Positions 54,364 to 64,000 of a DNA stretch of 64,000 nucleotides are shown one piece after another. The stretch covers positions 124,001 through 188,000 of the forward strand of contig NZ_JACONV010000006.1 of assembly GCF_014358015.1 (NCBI RefSeq), in the 5' to 3' direction. The notes under the pieces are model-generated. The model was not told the origin of the DNA and searched no databases. It worked only from the letters and a program-made list of their open reading frames with translations. Position numbers and translations under genes: made by a program. This stretch comes from Pseudomonas triticifolii (GTDB lineage: Bacteria; Pseudomonadota; Gammaproteobacteria; Pseudomonadales; Pseudomonadaceae). The stretch's first letter is position 1, and each line of letters opens with the position of its first letter.

Positions 54364-55563
54364 TCACGCTGCGCTGAACAACTTGTGCGGATCAATCACA
54401 AACTTCTTCGGTACACCCGCATCGAACTCGCCGTAGCCACGCGGTGCATCATCAAGGCTGATGACTTCGACGCCGACCACGTCAGCGATCTTGATGCGAT
54501 CCCACATGATGGCTTGCATGAGTTGGCGGTTGTACTTCATGACTGGCGTCTGCCCAGTGTGGAAGCTGTGGGATTTGGCCCAGCCCAGGCCGAAACGGAT
54601 GCTGAGGCTGCCCATCTTCGCAGCAGCGTCCACGGCCCCCGGATCTTCGGTAACGTAAAGGCCGGGAATACCAATCTTGCCAGCCACGCGAACCACGCCC
54701 ATGAGCGAGTTGAGTACGGTTGCGGGCGCTTCCGACTGCGCACCGGCATGGCCGTGGCCTCGGGCTTCGAAGCCTACCGCATCGATGGCGCAATCCACTT
54801 CCGGCTCGCCCAGCAGCGCTGCGATCTGCTCGTGCAACGGCGTGTCCTGGGACAGGTCGGCAATCTCGAATCCCTGAGCCTTGGCGTGAACCAGACGGGT
54901 CGGATTGACGTCACCGACGATCACCACGGCTGCGCCCAGCAGACGCGCCGACGCAGCGGCTGCCAGACCGACCGGCCCGGCACCCGCCACATAGACCGTG
55001 CTACCCGGCCCTACACCGGCAGTCACTGCGCCGTGGTAGCCGGTGGGCAGAATGTCGGAGAGACAGGTCAGGTCGCGGATCTTCTCCATCGCGGCGTCGC
55101 GATCCGGCAGTTTGAGCAGGTTGAAGTCCGCATAAGGCACCAGCACATATTCCGCCTGGCCGCCGACCCAGTCGCCCATGTCGACATAACCATAGGCACC
55201 ACCGGCGCGGGCAGGGTTTACGGTCAGGCAGACACCGGTGTGCTGTTCCTTGCAACTGCGGCAGCGGCCGCACGCCACGTTGAAGGGCACGGAGACCAGA
55301 TCGCCGACTTTCAGATGCTCCACGTCACGGCCGGCTTCGAGCACTTCGCCAGTAATTTCATGACCGAGCACAAGCCCGGTCTGGGCAGTGGTGCGGCCGC
55401 GAACCATGTGCTGGTCCGAGCCGCAGATGTTGGTGGACACCACGCGCAGGATGACACCGTGTTCGATGCGCTTGCCGCGTGGATCTTCCATTTTGGGGAA
55501 AGGAATGCTTTGCACTTCGACCTTGCCAGCGCCGAGATACACTACACCGCGATTACCAGACAT
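54364..55563 (-). CDS. fdhA: Glutathione-independent formaldehyde dehydrogenase
   Basis: 399 aa, zinc-dependent medium-chain dehydrogenase using NAD. Catalytic zinc ligand Cys47 in NICGSDQH; structural zinc site CGRCRSCKEQHTGVC (Cys98, 101, 104, 112). Rossmann motif VAGAGPVGLAAAA. It oxidises formaldehyde to formate, detoxifying the C1 unit released by sarcosine demethylation. It follows purU in the same direction after a 237-bp gap holding a REPIN. Confidence 0.93.
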   Translation of the reverse strand: MSGNRGVVYLGAGKVEVQSIPFPKMEDPRGKRIEHGVILRVVSTNICGSDQHMVRGRTTAQTGLVLGHEITGEVLEAGRDVEHLKVGDLVSVPFNVACGRCRSCKEQHTGVCLTVNPARAGGAYGYVDMGDWVGGQAEYVLVPYADFNLLKLPDRDAAMEKIRDLTCLSDILPTGYHGAVTAGVGPGSTVYVAGAGPVGLAAAASARLLGAAVVIVGDVNPTRLVHAKAQGFEIADLSQDTPLHEQIAALLGEPEVDCAIDAVGFEARGHGHAGAQSEAPATVLNSLMGVVRVAGKIGIPGLYVTEDPGAVDAAAKMGSLSIRFGLGWAKSHSFHTGQTPVMKYNRQLMQAIMWDRIKIADVVGVEVISLDDAPRGYGEFDAGVPKKFVIDPHKLFSAA

Positions 55564-55681
55564 GCTTTCACCTCGCTTTTATTGTGTTGTAGCGGAGAAA
55601 TGCGCTGCTTTGATGGGTGTTACGGCAACGCATCGATTGCTCTGGGTTGCTTGTGTCGTAACTTGCCGAGAAACCATGACG

Positions 55682-55766
55682 GTGGGAGGAGCTTGCCCGC
55701 GATGCCTGTTTTCAGGCGACCTGCGGATAACCGGTCTGACGCCATCGCCGGCAAGCCGCCTCCCAC
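55682..55766. repeat. REPIN between purU and fdhA
   Basis: Forward unit 55682-55703 (GTGGGAGGAGCTTGCCCGC, slightly degenerate) and inverted unit 55744-55766. Structures of this kind inside a gene cluster can uncouple downstream expression. Confidence 0.85.
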
Positions 55767-55800
55767 GGTTCGGTGATTCCTGTGATTGTGTTGTGAAACC

Positions 55801-56658
55801 CTACAAAACCACCGTCCTGTTGGCGTTGAGAAACACCCGCCGTTCAATGTGATAGCCCACTGCGCGAGCCAGTGTCAGCCCTTCAATGTCCCGGCCCTTG
55901 GCGATCAGGTCTTCGGGGTAGTGACTGTGATCGACCACTTCGACGCCCTGCGCAATGATCGGACCTTCGTCCAGGTCGTTGTTGATGTAATGCGCCGTCG
56001 CCCCCACCAGTTTCACGCCCTTGTTGTAGGCCTGATGGTAGGGCTTGGCCCCTTTGAAACCGGGTAGCAGCGAGTGGTGAATGTTGATCGCCTTGCCATC
56101 GAGCTTGCGGCACAGATCCGGTGACAGCACTTGCATGTAGCGGGCAAGGATCACCAGTTCGGCACCCGATTCTTCGATGACCTGCCAGACTCTGGCCTCC
56201 TGCGCAGGCTTGTCGTTGGGGTCGAGTGGGAAATGGTAGTACGCAATTCCATGCCACGCTGCCAACGGCTCAAGATCGGGGTGATTGGACACCACCGCGA
56301 CCACGTCCATGGACAGCTGATTGATGCGCTGGCGGTACAGCAGGTCATTCAGGCAATGGTCCGCCTTGGAAACCATGATCACCACTTTCGGCCGGTAGTT
56401 GGGTGCCGTCAGTTCGAAGATCATGCCGAACGCACTGCCCCGCTCGGCCAGGCCTGCCCGGAAACCTTCCTCGTCGAAGCCTTCTGGCTGACGAAATTCG
56501 ACGCGAATGAAAAAGCGCCCCGACAGGCGATCATCGAACGAATGGTGCTCGGTCACGTAGCAACCCTGCTCGAACAAAAAGCGGGTCACGGCATCCACCG
56601 TACCCAGCACACTGGGGCAGTCGGCAGTCAAAATCCATGTATCGGGGGCACGACTCAT
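55801..56658 (-). CDS. purU: Formyltetrahydrofolate deformylase PurU
   Basis: 285 aa. N-terminal ACT domain (WILTADCPSVLGTVDAVT) and C-terminal formyltransferase-like hydrolase domain with NIHHSLLPGFKGAKPY (catalytic Asn and His) and TAHYINNDLDEGPII (catalytic Asp). It hydrolyses 10-formyl-THF to THF and formate, balancing folate pools. Its place after the sox genes fits disposal of C1 units from sarcosine oxidation. Confidence 0.95.
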   Translation of the reverse strand: MSRAPDTWILTADCPSVLGTVDAVTRFLFEQGCYVTEHHSFDDRLSGRFFIRVEFRQPEGFDEEGFRAGLAERGSAFGMIFELTAPNYRPKVVIMVSKADHCLNDLLYRQRINQLSMDVVAVVSNHPDLEPLAAWHGIAYYHFPLDPNDKPAQEARVWQVIEESGAELVILARYMQVLSPDLCRKLDGKAINIHHSLLPGFKGAKPYHQAYNKGVKLVGATAHYINNDLDEGPIIAQGVEVVDHSHYPEDLIAKGRDIEGLTLARAVGYHIERRVFLNANRTVVL

Positions 56659-56729
56659 TACGCGATTACTCCTGGATCCTCATCGCCTGTCAGGTCTTTG
56701 CAAAGACGCTGGATCAGACACCACTCACT

Positions 56730-57362
56730 TCACGCCTGAATACTCAAACCATATTCTGCTGACGCATCCTGCAACCACAGCCACCAGTAATCGGCGAAGC
56801 TGCGACGAATCAGCAACTCCCAGGTTTCTTCGCCCGTGCGACGGATCACCAGTTGCGACTTGGCGAACACCGTGCCGACGGCCTTGCCCACCGGAAAGTT
56901 GTCCGGGTGTACGTCGTAGCTGGTGGACTTCATCAAGACCTGACGCACCTTTGGCCCGGTCAGCTCAAGGATCGACTGGCCGCCGCTGACGTTGACGATT
57001 GCGATGTGCAAACCGGCCAGCGCTTCACGCAGTTTCTGTTCGGCAGCAAGCTCTTCGCCGGTCGGTACGATCAGCAGCCACTCATCCGGGCCCATCCACT
57101 GCAGCGAGCTTTCACCCCGGGTGACCAGCATCAGTGCGGCAGGCAACTCCATACCGAGCGCCTTGTGCACGCCAGCGGCAAACGCAGGATCGTGGGCATC
57201 ACCCCGAAGGGTCAGATGGCCCAGCAATTTCTTCTCGCGCAAAAACACACCCGGATTGGCGCGGCCTTTGCCGACGAGGCTTTCAAGACTCGCATGGAAC
57301 AACGGCGACTCGGCTTTGACGTCGGTGGTCGGGCGTTGTGGGTAAACATTGACTGTGGTCAT
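56730..57362 (-). CDS. soxG: Sarcosine oxidase gamma subunit
   Basis: 210 aa, small subunit of heterotetrameric sarcosine oxidase. The family motifs LREKKLLGHLTLRG and WMGPDEWLLIVP are visible, as is SVNVSGGQS-like VNVSGGQSILEL; the fold is related to the aminomethyltransferase domain of the alpha subunit. It starts 52 bp after soxA. It binds alpha and is needed for assembly. Confidence 0.93.
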   Translation of the reverse strand: MTTVNVYPQRPTTDVKAESPLFHASLESLVGKGRANPGVFLREKKLLGHLTLRGDAHDPAFAAGVHKALGMELPAALMLVTRGESSLQWMGPDEWLLIVPTGEELAAEQKLREALAGLHIAIVNVSGGQSILELTGPKVRQVLMKSTSYDVHPDNFPVGKAVGTVFAKSQLVIRRTGEETWELLIRRSFADYWWLWLQDASAEYGLSIQA

Positions 57363-57414
57363 GGATCACCTGCTTTGAATTCTGTTGTACAGCCCAGCGT
57401 GCGGAAACGACCGT

Positions 57415-60400
57415 TTATTCGACGTTCTGATGATCGCCCTTCGGATCGAAGAACACCGACGAAACGATCTCGGCTTCAATCACGCTGCCATCGGCCAACG
57501 GTGCGAATACCCGTTCGCCCATGCGGTTCAGGCCGCCCTTGACCACGCCCAGCGCGAACGAATAGCCCAGCGAGTTGTGCGCGTAGCTGGAGGTCACGTG
57601 ACCGACCATGCTCATCGGGATTGTCTGCTTGGTGTCGAACACCAGTTGCGCGCCTTCCGGCAGCCATTTGGTCGGATCAACCGGCTTGAGCCCGACCAGT
57701 TGCTTGCGCTGTTCGCGCACGCAGTCTTCCCGGTTCATGCCGCGCCAGCCGATCCATGAAAACGGCTTGGTACGACCGACACACCAGCCCATGTTCAGGT
57801 CGTCCGGCGTCATCGAGCCGTCGGTGTCCTGACCGACGATGATGAAACCCTTCTCGGCCCGCAGCACGTGCATGGTTTCTGTGCCATACGGTGTCAGGTC
57901 GTACTGCTTGCCTGCCTCGATGATCTTTTCCAGTACGCCCATCGCGTAGTCGGCCTGGACGTTGACCTCGTAGGACAGCTCGCCGGTAAAGGAGATGCGG
58001 AACACCCGGGCCGGTACGCCTGCGACCAAACCTTCTTTCCAGGTCATGAACGGGAACGCTTCGCGGCCCAGGTCGATATCGGTGACTTCACTGAGCAGTT
58101 TGCGGCTATTGGGGCCGGACAGCGTCAGGGTCGCCCAGTGGTCGGTCACCGACGTGAAGTACACCTTCAGGTCTGGCCATTCGGTCTGCTGATAGATTTC
58201 CAGCCATTGCAGAACGCGTGCAGCGCCGCCGGTGGTGGTGGTCATCAGGAAGTGGTTGTCGGCGATGCAGGCCGTCACGCCGTCATCGAAGACCATGCCG
58301 TCTTCCTTGCACATCAGGCCGTAACGCGCCTTGCCCACGTCCAGTTTGGTCCAGGCGTTGGTGTAGATGCGGTTCAGAAACTCACGGGCATCGGGCCCTT
58401 GAATGTCGATTTTGCCCAGTGTCGAGGCATCCAGCAGACCCACGCTGGCGCGCACAGCCTTGCATTCGCGGGCGACGGCAGCGTGCATGTCTTCGCCATT
58501 TTTCGGAAAGTACCAAGGACGCTTCCACTGACCGACGTCCTCGAACTCGGCACCGTTTCGCACATGCCACGCGTGCAACGCAGTGAAACGCACCGGCTCG
58601 AAAACATGCCCGCAATGCCGACCGGCAATCGCGCCGAAGGTCACCGGCGTGTAGTTGGGACGGAACATGGTGGTGCCCATTTCCGGGATCGACACGTTCA
58701 GCGAGCGAGCGGCAATGGCCAGACCGTTGACGTTACCCAGTTTGCCCTGATCGGTGCCAAAACCCAGCGCGGTGTAGCGCTTGACGTGTTCGACGGACTC
58801 GAAGCCCTCACGGGTCGCCAGCTCGATAGCGGCTGCGGTCACATCGTTTTGCAGATCGACGAATTGCTTGGGCGCACGAGCGGTACCTTTTTCGTGCGGT
58901 ACCTGGAACAGCGCCAGGGTCGGTTCTTCAGCGCGGGTGAGGGCTTTGGGCATGACGCCTTCGACCACCTTGAAACCCGCTTCGCTGGCCGCGCGCACGC
59001 CACCTTCGAAACCATCCGCCAGGCTGTCCGCCAGGCTGTAGACACCATTTACGCCGCCGACACACACTCGCCTCTGCGGCGCTTCGCCCGGCACGAAACC
59101 GAGAATGTCTTCACGCCAGACCGGCTTGCCGCCCAGGTGCGATGCCAAGTGAACGATCGGGCTGTAACCGCCAGAGCTGGCCACCAGGTCGCACTCCAGC
59201 CATTCACCGGGACTGGTCACGTTGTGTGATTTGACGTCGATGGCGGCGACACGTGCAGCCGTCACGCGCTTGGTGCCCCGGGCTTCGATCACTGCGCTGC
59301 CGGTCAGGATGCGAATGCCTTTGGCGCGCGCCTCTTCCACCAGCGGACCACGCGGGTTATGACGTGCATCGGCAATCGCCACCACGGGCAGACTGGCGTC
59401 GAGCCAGTCCAGTGCAACGCGATAGGCATGGTCGTTGTTGGTGGACAGCACAAGCTTTTTGCCCGGTGCCACGCCGTAGCGACGCACGTAGGTGGAGACC
59501 GCGCCGGCCAGCATATTGCCGGGCACATCGTTGTTGCCGTAGACCAGCGGACGTTCGTGGGTGCCGGTCGCCAGCACCACGCGCCTGGCACGGACGCGGT
59601 GCATGCGCTGACGCACCATGCCGATCGGCGCACGGTCGCCGAGGTGATCGGTCAGGCGCTCGTGAATCGTCAGGAAGTTGTGATCGTGATAGCCGTTGAC
59701 CGTGGCGCGAGGCAACAGGGTCACGTTACGCAGGCCTTTGAGCTCGGCAACCACAGTAGCGACCCATTCAACGGCCGGTTTGCCATCCAGGCTCTCACGG
59801 CTGTCGAGCAGGCTGCCGCCGAACTCCTCCTGCTCGTCGGCCAGAATCACACGAGCGCCACTGCGCGCTGCAGCCAGCGCTGCCGCGAGGCCTGCAGGGC
59901 CTGCGCCGACAATCAGCACGTCGCAGTGCTGGTTCATCGCATCGTAGCTGTCAGGGTCGTTCTCGGTCGGCGAGCGGCCCAGGCCTGCGGCCTTGCGGAT
60001 GTACTTCTCGTACGTCATCCAGAACGACTGCGGGTACATGAACGTCTTGTAGTAGAAGCCCGGCGGCATCAGCTTGCCGCCGACCTTGCCGAGAATGCCC
60101 ATCACATCGTTGTTCACACTCGGCCAGCCATTGGTGCTGGTCGCGACCAGACCCGAATAGAGAGCTTGCTGAGTCGCTCGCACGTTGGGAATCTGCGTGG
60201 CTTCGGTCGCGCCGATCTGCAATACGGCGTTCGGCTCTTCGGAACCTGCCGCGAAAATGCCGCGTGGTCGCGAGTACTTGAAGCTGCGACCGATGATATC
60301 AACACCATTGGCCAGCAGCGCGGACGCCAGGGAGTCACCCTCAAAGCCCTGATAGGTCTGACCGTTGAAGGTGAAATTCAGCACCTTGCTACGGTTGATA

Positions 60401-60435
60401 CGGCCGCCGTTGGGCAGTCGGTTGTTCTGGCTCAT
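57415..60435 (-). CDS. soxA: Sarcosine oxidase alpha subunit
   Basis: 1006 aa from ATG 60435 (MSQNNRLPNGGRINRSK); the start overlaps the soxD stop by 4 nt. An N-terminal ferredoxin-like fold (FTFNGQTYQGFEGDSLASALL) is followed by an NAD-binding Rossmann region (DVLIVGAGPAGLAAALAAARSG) and a C-terminal aminomethyltransferase (GcvT-like) half that binds THF and takes up the methylene group. Length is normal for the family. With beta, gamma and delta it converts sarcosine to glycine, H2O2 and 5,10-methylene-THF. Confidence 0.95.
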   Translation of the reverse strand: MSQNNRLPNGGRINRSKVLNFTFNGQTYQGFEGDSLASALLANGVDIIGRSFKYSRPRGIFAAGSEEPNAVLQIGATEATQIPNVRATQQALYSGLVATSTNGWPSVNNDVMGILGKVGGKLMPPGFYYKTFMYPQSFWMTYEKYIRKAAGLGRSPTENDPDSYDAMNQHCDVLIVGAGPAGLAAALAAARSGARVILADEQEEFGGSLLDSRESLDGKPAVEWVATVVAELKGLRNVTLLPRATVNGYHDHNFLTIHERLTDHLGDRAPIGMVRQRMHRVRARRVVLATGTHERPLVYGNNDVPGNMLAGAVSTYVRRYGVAPGKKLVLSTNNDHAYRVALDWLDASLPVVAIADARHNPRGPLVEEARAKGIRILTGSAVIEARGTKRVTAARVAAIDVKSHNVTSPGEWLECDLVASSGGYSPIVHLASHLGGKPVWREDILGFVPGEAPQRRVCVGGVNGVYSLADSLADGFEGGVRAASEAGFKVVEGVMPKALTRAEEPTLALFQVPHEKGTARAPKQFVDLQNDVTAAAIELATREGFESVEHVKRYTALGFGTDQGKLGNVNGLAIAARSLNVSIPEMGTTMFRPNYTPVTFGAIAGRHCGHVFEPVRFTALHAWHVRNGAEFEDVGQWKRPWYFPKNGEDMHAAVARECKAVRASVGLLDASTLGKIDIQGPDAREFLNRIYTNAWTKLDVGKARYGLMCKEDGMVFDDGVTACIADNHFLMTTTTGGAARVLQWLEIYQQTEWPDLKVYFTSVTDHWATLTLSGPNSRKLLSEVTDIDLGREAFPFMTWKEGLVAGVPARVFRISFTGELSYEVNVQADYAMGVLEKIIEAGKQYDLTPYGTETMHVLRAEKGFIIVGQDTDGSMTPDDLNMGWCVGRTKPFSWIGWRGMNREDCVREQRKQLVGLKPVDPTKWLPEGAQLVFDTKQTIPMSMVGHVTSSYAHNSLGYSFALGVVKGGLNRMGERVFAPLADGSVIEAEIVSSVFFDPKGDHQNVE

Positions 60436-60728
60436 ACCTTGTCTCCCTTGTCCGTGAACTGCGGCTTGGCGCCGATCGGATAGGTCTCGAGAATCTCGTA
60501 GGTCACGGTGTTTCGCGTGGCGTTGAAGTACTGACGGCAACCGGCTGCGTGAATCCACAGCTCGTGGTGCAGGCCACGCGGGTTATCGCGGAAGAACATG
60601 TAATCGCCCCACTGCTCGTCAGTGCAGGCACCCGGATCGAGCGGACGCGGAATGTGCGCCTGGCCTGATGCGTGAAATTCCTCTTCGGAGCGCAGTTCGC
60701 CACAGTGAGGACAGAAGATATGCAACAT
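60432..60728 (-). CDS. soxD: Sarcosine oxidase delta subunit
   Basis: 98 aa with four zinc-ligand candidates: CPHCG at the N-terminus (Cys6, Cys9), then His/Cys residues in the region HELWIHAAGCRQYFN. The family motif DPGACTDEQWGDYMFFRDNPRG is recognisable (positions about 32-53). It is the small structural subunit, between soxB (15 bp upstream) and soxA (4-nt overlap). Confidence 0.95.
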   Translation of the reverse strand: MLHIFCPHCGELRSEEEFHASGQAHIPRPLDPGACTDEQWGDYMFFRDNPRGLHHELWIHAAGCRQYFNATRNTVTYEILETYPIGAKPQFTDKGDKV

Positions 60729-60743
60729 GGGTATTTCTCCTGT

Positions 60744-61994
60744 TTAGTGGGCGACCGCGGCTGCGCCGTGTTCGTCAATGAGTGCGCCGTTGTGAAAACG
60801 ATCAATGGAGAATGGCTTGGCCAACGGGTGCATCTCGCCTTTGGCCAGGCTTGCGGCAAATACGTTGCCCGAGCCTGGTGTGGCCTTGAAGCCGCCCGTG
60901 CCCCAACCGCAGTTGAAGAACATGTTCGGGACCGGCGTCTTGGAAATGATCGGGCAGGCATCCGGCGTGGTGTCGACGATGCCGCCCCACTGGCGGTTCA
61001 TGCGCACGCGCGACAGCACCGGGAACATCTCGACGATGGCCTGGATGGTGTGTTCGATCACCGGATACGAACCGCGCTGGCCGTAGCCGACCCAGCTGTC
61101 GATACCGGCACCGATCACCAGGTCGCCCTTGTCGGACTGGCTGATGTAGCCGTGTACGGCGTTGGACATGATGACGCTGTCGATGATGGGTTTGATCGGC
61201 TCGGACACCAGCGCCTGAAGCGGATGAGACTCGATCGGCAGACGGAAGCCGGCCAGTTTGGCCATGTGGCCCGAGTTGCCTGCGGTCACAACGCCGACGC
61301 GCTTGGCCCCGATGAAACCCTTATTGGTTTCGACACCGATGCACACGCCGTTTTCCTTGCGAAAACCGATCACTTCGGTCTGCTGGATCAGGTCCACGCC
61401 CAGTGCATCGGCGGCACGCGCAAAGCCCCAGGCCACGGCATCGTGACGGGCAACGCCACCGCGGCGCTGAACGGTCGCGCCGATGATCGGGTAACGGGTG
61501 TTCTTCGAGCAGTCCAGATACGGAATTTCTTGCGCAACCTGCTGGCCGTTGAGCAACTCGCCATCCACGCCATTGAGGCGGTTGGCGCTGACACGGCGCT
61601 CGGAATCACGCATGTCCTGCAGGGTATGGCAAAGGTTGTACACGCCACGCTGGGAGAACATGACGTTGTAGTTCAGGTCCTGTGACAGGCCTTCCCACAA
61701 CTTCATCGCGTGCTCATACAGGTGAGCCGATTCGTCCCACAGGTAGTTGGAGCGCACGATGGTGGTGTTACGCGCCGTGTTGCCGCCGCCCAGCCAGCCT
61801 TTCTCAACCACGGCAACGTTGGTGATGCCATGCTCTTTGGCCAGATAGTAGGCCGTGGCCAGACCGTGCCCGCCGCCGCCAACGATGACCACGTCGTACA
61901 CCTTCTTCGGGGTCGGCGTACGCCACATGCGCTGCCAGTTCTCGTGGTGGCTGAGGGAGTGCTTGAGAAGGCCGAAGCCTGAGTAATGCTGCAT
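60744..61994 (-). CDS. soxB: Sarcosine oxidase beta subunit
   Basis: 416 aa, a DAO-family flavoprotein subunit. FAD Rossmann motif [19 protein letters not shown] near residue 35; the covalent FMN site lies in this subunit (a His in the DAAV/HxxR region not assigned here). [14 protein letters not shown] is the C-terminal FAD contact. It carries the sarcosine oxidation site. It starts 17 bp after glyA, heading the sox genes. Confidence 0.95.
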   Translation of the reverse strand: MQHYSGFGLLKHSLSHHENWQRMWRTPTPKKVYDVVIVGGGGHGLATAYYLAKEHGITNVAVVEKGWLGGGNTARNTTIVRSNYLWDESAHLYEHAMKLWEGLSQDLNYNVMFSQRGVYNLCHTLQDMRDSERRVSANRLNGVDGELLNGQQVAQEIPYLDCSKNTRYPIIGATVQRRGGVARHDAVAWGFARAADALGVDLIQQTEVIGFRKENGVCIGVETNKGFIGAKRVGVVTAGNSGHMAKLAGFRLPIESHPLQALVSEPIKPIIDSVIMSNAVHGYISQSDKGDLVIGAGIDSWVGYGQRGSYPVIEHTIQAIVEMFPVLSRVRMNRQWGGIVDTTPDACPIISKTPVPNMFFNCGWGTGGFKATPGSGNVFAASLAKGEMHPLAKPFSIDRFHNGALIDEHGAAAVAH

Positions 61995-62011
61995 GTAGGG
62001 CTACTCCTGAC

Positions 62012-63265
62012 TCAGCGATAAACCGGGAAATCGGAACACAGTGCGGCGACCTGACTCGCAACGTTGGCCTCGACATCGGCGTCACCGAGGTTGTCGAGGA
62101 TGTCGCAGATCCAGCCCGCCAGTTCGATGCACTGAGTCACCTTGAAACCGCGACTGGTCACCGCCGGGGTGCCGATACGCAGACCGGACGTCACGAACGG
62201 CGATTGCGGGTCGTTGGGCACCGAGTTCTTGTTGACGGTGATGTGCGCACGCCCCAGTGCAGCGTCGGCGTCCTTGCCGGTCAGGCCCTGACGGATCAGG
62301 CTGACCAGAAACAGGTGGTTGTCAGTGCCGCCGGAAACGACATCGAAGCCGCGATCAATGAACACCTGTGCCATGGCCTGGGCGTTATCGATCACTTGTT
62401 GTTGATAGGCTTTGAAACCTGGCTCCATGGCTTCCTTGAAGCACACAGCCTTGGCGGCGATGACATGCATCAGCGGGCCGCCCTGACCGCCGGGGAACAC
62501 GGCGGAGTTGAATTTCTTTTCGAGCTCTTCGTTGGCCCTGGCCAGAATCAGGCCGCCACGCGGGCCGCGCAGGGTCTTGTGGGTCGTGGTGGTGACGACG
62601 TCGGCATAAGGCAGCGGGTTCGGGTACAGGCCTGCGGCCACCAGACCTGCCACGTGAGCCATGTCGACTAACAGGTAGGCACCGACCTTGTCGGCGATTT
62701 CCCGGAAGCGCGGGAAATCCAGCGTCTTGGAGTAGGCCGAGAAACCGGCAATGATCATCTTCGGCTTGCTTTCCAGCGCGAGACGCTCGACTTCGTCGTA
62801 GTCGATCAGGCCGGTGTGAGTGTCGATGCCGTATTGCACAGCGTTGTACAGCTTGCCGGAGAAGCTGACTTTCGCGCCGTGAGTCAGGTGACCGCCATGG
62901 GCCAGGCTCATGCCCAGCACGGTGTCGCCAGCCTGCAGCAGCGCCAGATAGACCGAAGCGTTTGCCTGACTGCCGGAGTGCGGCTGGACGTTGGCGTAAT
63001 CGGCACCGAACAGTTGTTTGGCGCGCTCGATGGCCAGTTGCTCGACCTTGTCGACATGCTCGCAACCGCCGTAATAGCGCTTGCCGGGATAGCCTTCGGC
63101 GTACTTGTTGGTCAGGCCGCTGCCCTGGGCCTGCATGACGCGCTTGCTGGTGTAGTTCTCCGAGGCGATCAGCTCGATATGGTCTTCCTGACGCTGCTCC
63201 TCGGCATTCATCGCCGCCAACAGTGCGTCGTCATAACCCTGGATCTGGTCTTGCTTGCTGAACAT
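62012..63265 (-). CDS. glyA: Serine hydroxymethyltransferase
   Basis: 417 aa, full length PLP enzyme. PLP lysine in [28 protein letters not shown] holds the cofactor-binding Asp and His; [10 protein letters not shown] is the phosphate-binding region. It interconverts serine and glycine with THF. As first gene of glyA-soxBDAG it lets the glycine and methylene-THF from sarcosine be combined to serine. It is likely a paralogue specialised for this pathway; the housekeeping copy would be elsewhere. Confidence 0.95.
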   Translation of the reverse strand: MFSKQDQIQGYDDALLAAMNAEEQRQEDHIELIASENYTSKRVMQAQGSGLTNKYAEGYPGKRYYGGCEHVDKVEQLAIERAKQLFGADYANVQPHSGSQANASVYLALLQAGDTVLGMSLAHGGHLTHGAKVSFSGKLYNAVQYGIDTHTGLIDYDEVERLALESKPKMIIAGFSAYSKTLDFPRFREIADKVGAYLLVDMAHVAGLVAAGLYPNPLPYADVVTTTTHKTLRGPRGGLILARANEELEKKFNSAVFPGGQGGPLMHVIAAKAVCFKEAMEPGFKAYQQQVIDNAQAMAQVFIDRGFDVVSGGTDNHLFLVSLIRQGLTGKDADAALGRAHITVNKNSVPNDPQSPFVTSGLRIGTPAVTSRGFKVTQCIELAGWICDILDNLGDADVEANVASQVAALCSDFPVYR

Positions 63266-63698
63266 CGCGGTTCTCCCAGCGGCGGCGCTGCGCCTGTCTT
63301 ATCGGTAGGGCGTGTGAATTGCCCCCTGGAAGCGATGGTATGGCCGACGACGCCCGCCCAGATGCCTACGGACGCCACACAAAGGTGCGTTTACGACATT
63401 GCCCGGATCGGCCCCACTGATCGTTCCTCCGGCTCCGCGCTCCGACGCGAGCACGATTGGAGACCGAGGGCGCGGACTTGTCCGCAAAAAGCCCGTTGCA
63501 TCCGACGCAAACGTAGCGCATGAGCGCAATCAAGGCAGAGCACCTGCCAGTTCTGACAGTAGACGGGGGCAGACGCAGAAACCTAATCTGGCGATGTAAA
63601 GCGGTCGATGGCGCTGGAACAACAGAGCCTGTAACAACGCGGACAGATCACTCTTTTTTATTCAACGGACTGAATTCGCCGACACCTGGAAGGAGACC
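63266..63698. other. Gene-free region upstream of glyA and the right-edge gene
   Basis: 433 bp with no convincing reading frame. It holds a REP-like unit of the GCGGACTTGTCCGC type at 63475-63492, a variant of the RHS upstream element at about 63553-63570, and presumably the divergent promoters of glyA and the right-edge gene. No glycine riboswitch was recognised. Confidence 0.6.
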
Positions 63699-64000
63699 AT
63701 GATGGGCCTGATCGCAAGAACGCATACCCTGACGCCAGCACTATGGAAAGCGCTGAGCGCTCAAAAAAGCCACCCGATGCCCGCTCTCGATCCGTGGCTC
63801 TTCCTTTCTCAGGGCGTGCTTCATGATTCGAATCTGCTAGGCCGGGTCAAGCTGAGGACTATCCAGGAACTGCCTACTCTCGAGGCGCTGGTCACGGTCT
63901 ACATCGAGGGCATGGAGACGACACTTACCACCACAACGTCGATAACCGACGCCAGGCTTTACGCGACCACTCAAGACATCATTCATCAGAACGATGTCTT
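63699..64000 (+). CDS. Unrecognised protein, cut by the window end
   Basis: At least 100 codons from ATG 63699 (MMGLIARTHTLTPALW), open to the window edge. AAGGAG lies 4-8 nt upstream (ATG 63702 is an equal alternative). The visible part is mildly hydrophobic with SQGVLHDSNLLGRVK and a Thr-rich METTLTTTTSITD stretch; no domain is recognised. A variant of the RHS-gene upstream element lies 130-145 bp before it, which may link it to that cluster's regulation. Confidence 0.6.
   Translation, partial: MMGLIARTHTLTPALWKALSAQKSHPMPALDPWLFLSQGVLHDSNLLGRVKLRTIQELPTLEALVTVYIEGMETTLTTTTSITDARLYATTQDIIHQNDV

Noticed and set aside
57868..59229. Long plus-strand open frame (453 codons) opposite soxA
   Set aside because: It lies wholly antisense to a clearly conserved enzyme, and its composition is what high-GC third positions produce in the opposite frame.
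63266..63698. Glycine riboswitch upstream of glyA
   Set aside because: No paired aptamer-like structure could be recognised. The region holds REP-like sequence instead.
1..64000. CRISPR array or tRNA/rRNA genes
   Set aside because: The repeated palindromes are REPs with irregular spacing, not regular repeat-spacer units. No tRNA or rRNA sequence was recognised by eye.

Overview
This 64 kb window looks like chromosome of a Pseudomonas of the P. syringae group. The grounds are the gene content (pqqFABCDE, bioBFHCD, glcB, fecIR, creBCD, glyA-soxBDAG-purU-fdhA), several families of Pseudomonas REP palindromes, an rsmX-type small RNA behind a GacA box, and orphan RHS tip genes. Species is inferred from content and order, not from a marker gene.

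Layout. (1) 1-2734: two apparently identical IS110-family elements, each inserted in the same position of a REP palindrome, on a 1352-bp tandem duplication. (2) 2815-10417: the PQQ cofactor operon, ending in an S9 peptidase gene. (3) 10486-16370: a Pmp3-like peptide, an RsmX-type sRNA with its GacA site, two long acyl-CoA dehydrogenases and a membrane GGDEF protein. (4) 16705-21675: a small flagellar-rod-like protein and the biotin operon bioBFHCD, with comF and modE on the other side. (5) 23474-31181: a Tat-exported PhoX-like phosphatase and a compact operon (lacI-type regulator, binding protein, two permeases, ATPase, metallophosphoesterase). (6) 31379-40503: srkA, rarD, gcvR, glcB, a receiver-only protein, a cNMP/CBS/nucleotidyltransferase protein and a DnaQ-like exonuclease. 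(7) 40860-50191: a fecI-fecR pair with no receptor gene, a MITE-like element, a PepSY protein, a GST, creD-creC-creB, a retropepsin-like zinc protease homologue and an acyltransferase. (8) 50264-54326: three RHS core genes with unrelated C-termini. (9) 54364-63265: one-carbon and sarcosine catabolism. (10) The right edge cuts an unrecognised gene.

How the genes work together. The sarcosine block is one pathway: tetrameric sarcosine oxidase yields glycine, H2O2 and C1 units; SHMT links glycine, serine and folate; PurU and FdhA deal with 10-formyl-THF and formaldehyde. PqqA is the peptide precursor, PqqE/D crosslinks it, PqqF and perhaps the S9 enzyme trim it, and PqqB/C finish the cofactor. 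In the bio operon, bioC/bioH/bioF and bioH/bioC stop and start codons overlap by 8 nt, which suggests translational coupling.

Most notable observations: a candidate IS110 bridge RNA whose two target guides can be read against the REP sequence in which both copies sit; a 92-bp REP-flanked segment present in both orientations; a MITE-like element where a TonB receptor would be expected after fecIR; and the RHS cluster, one tip of which carries a possible His/Cys protease-like domain. No CRISPR array, tRNA or rRNA was recognised.
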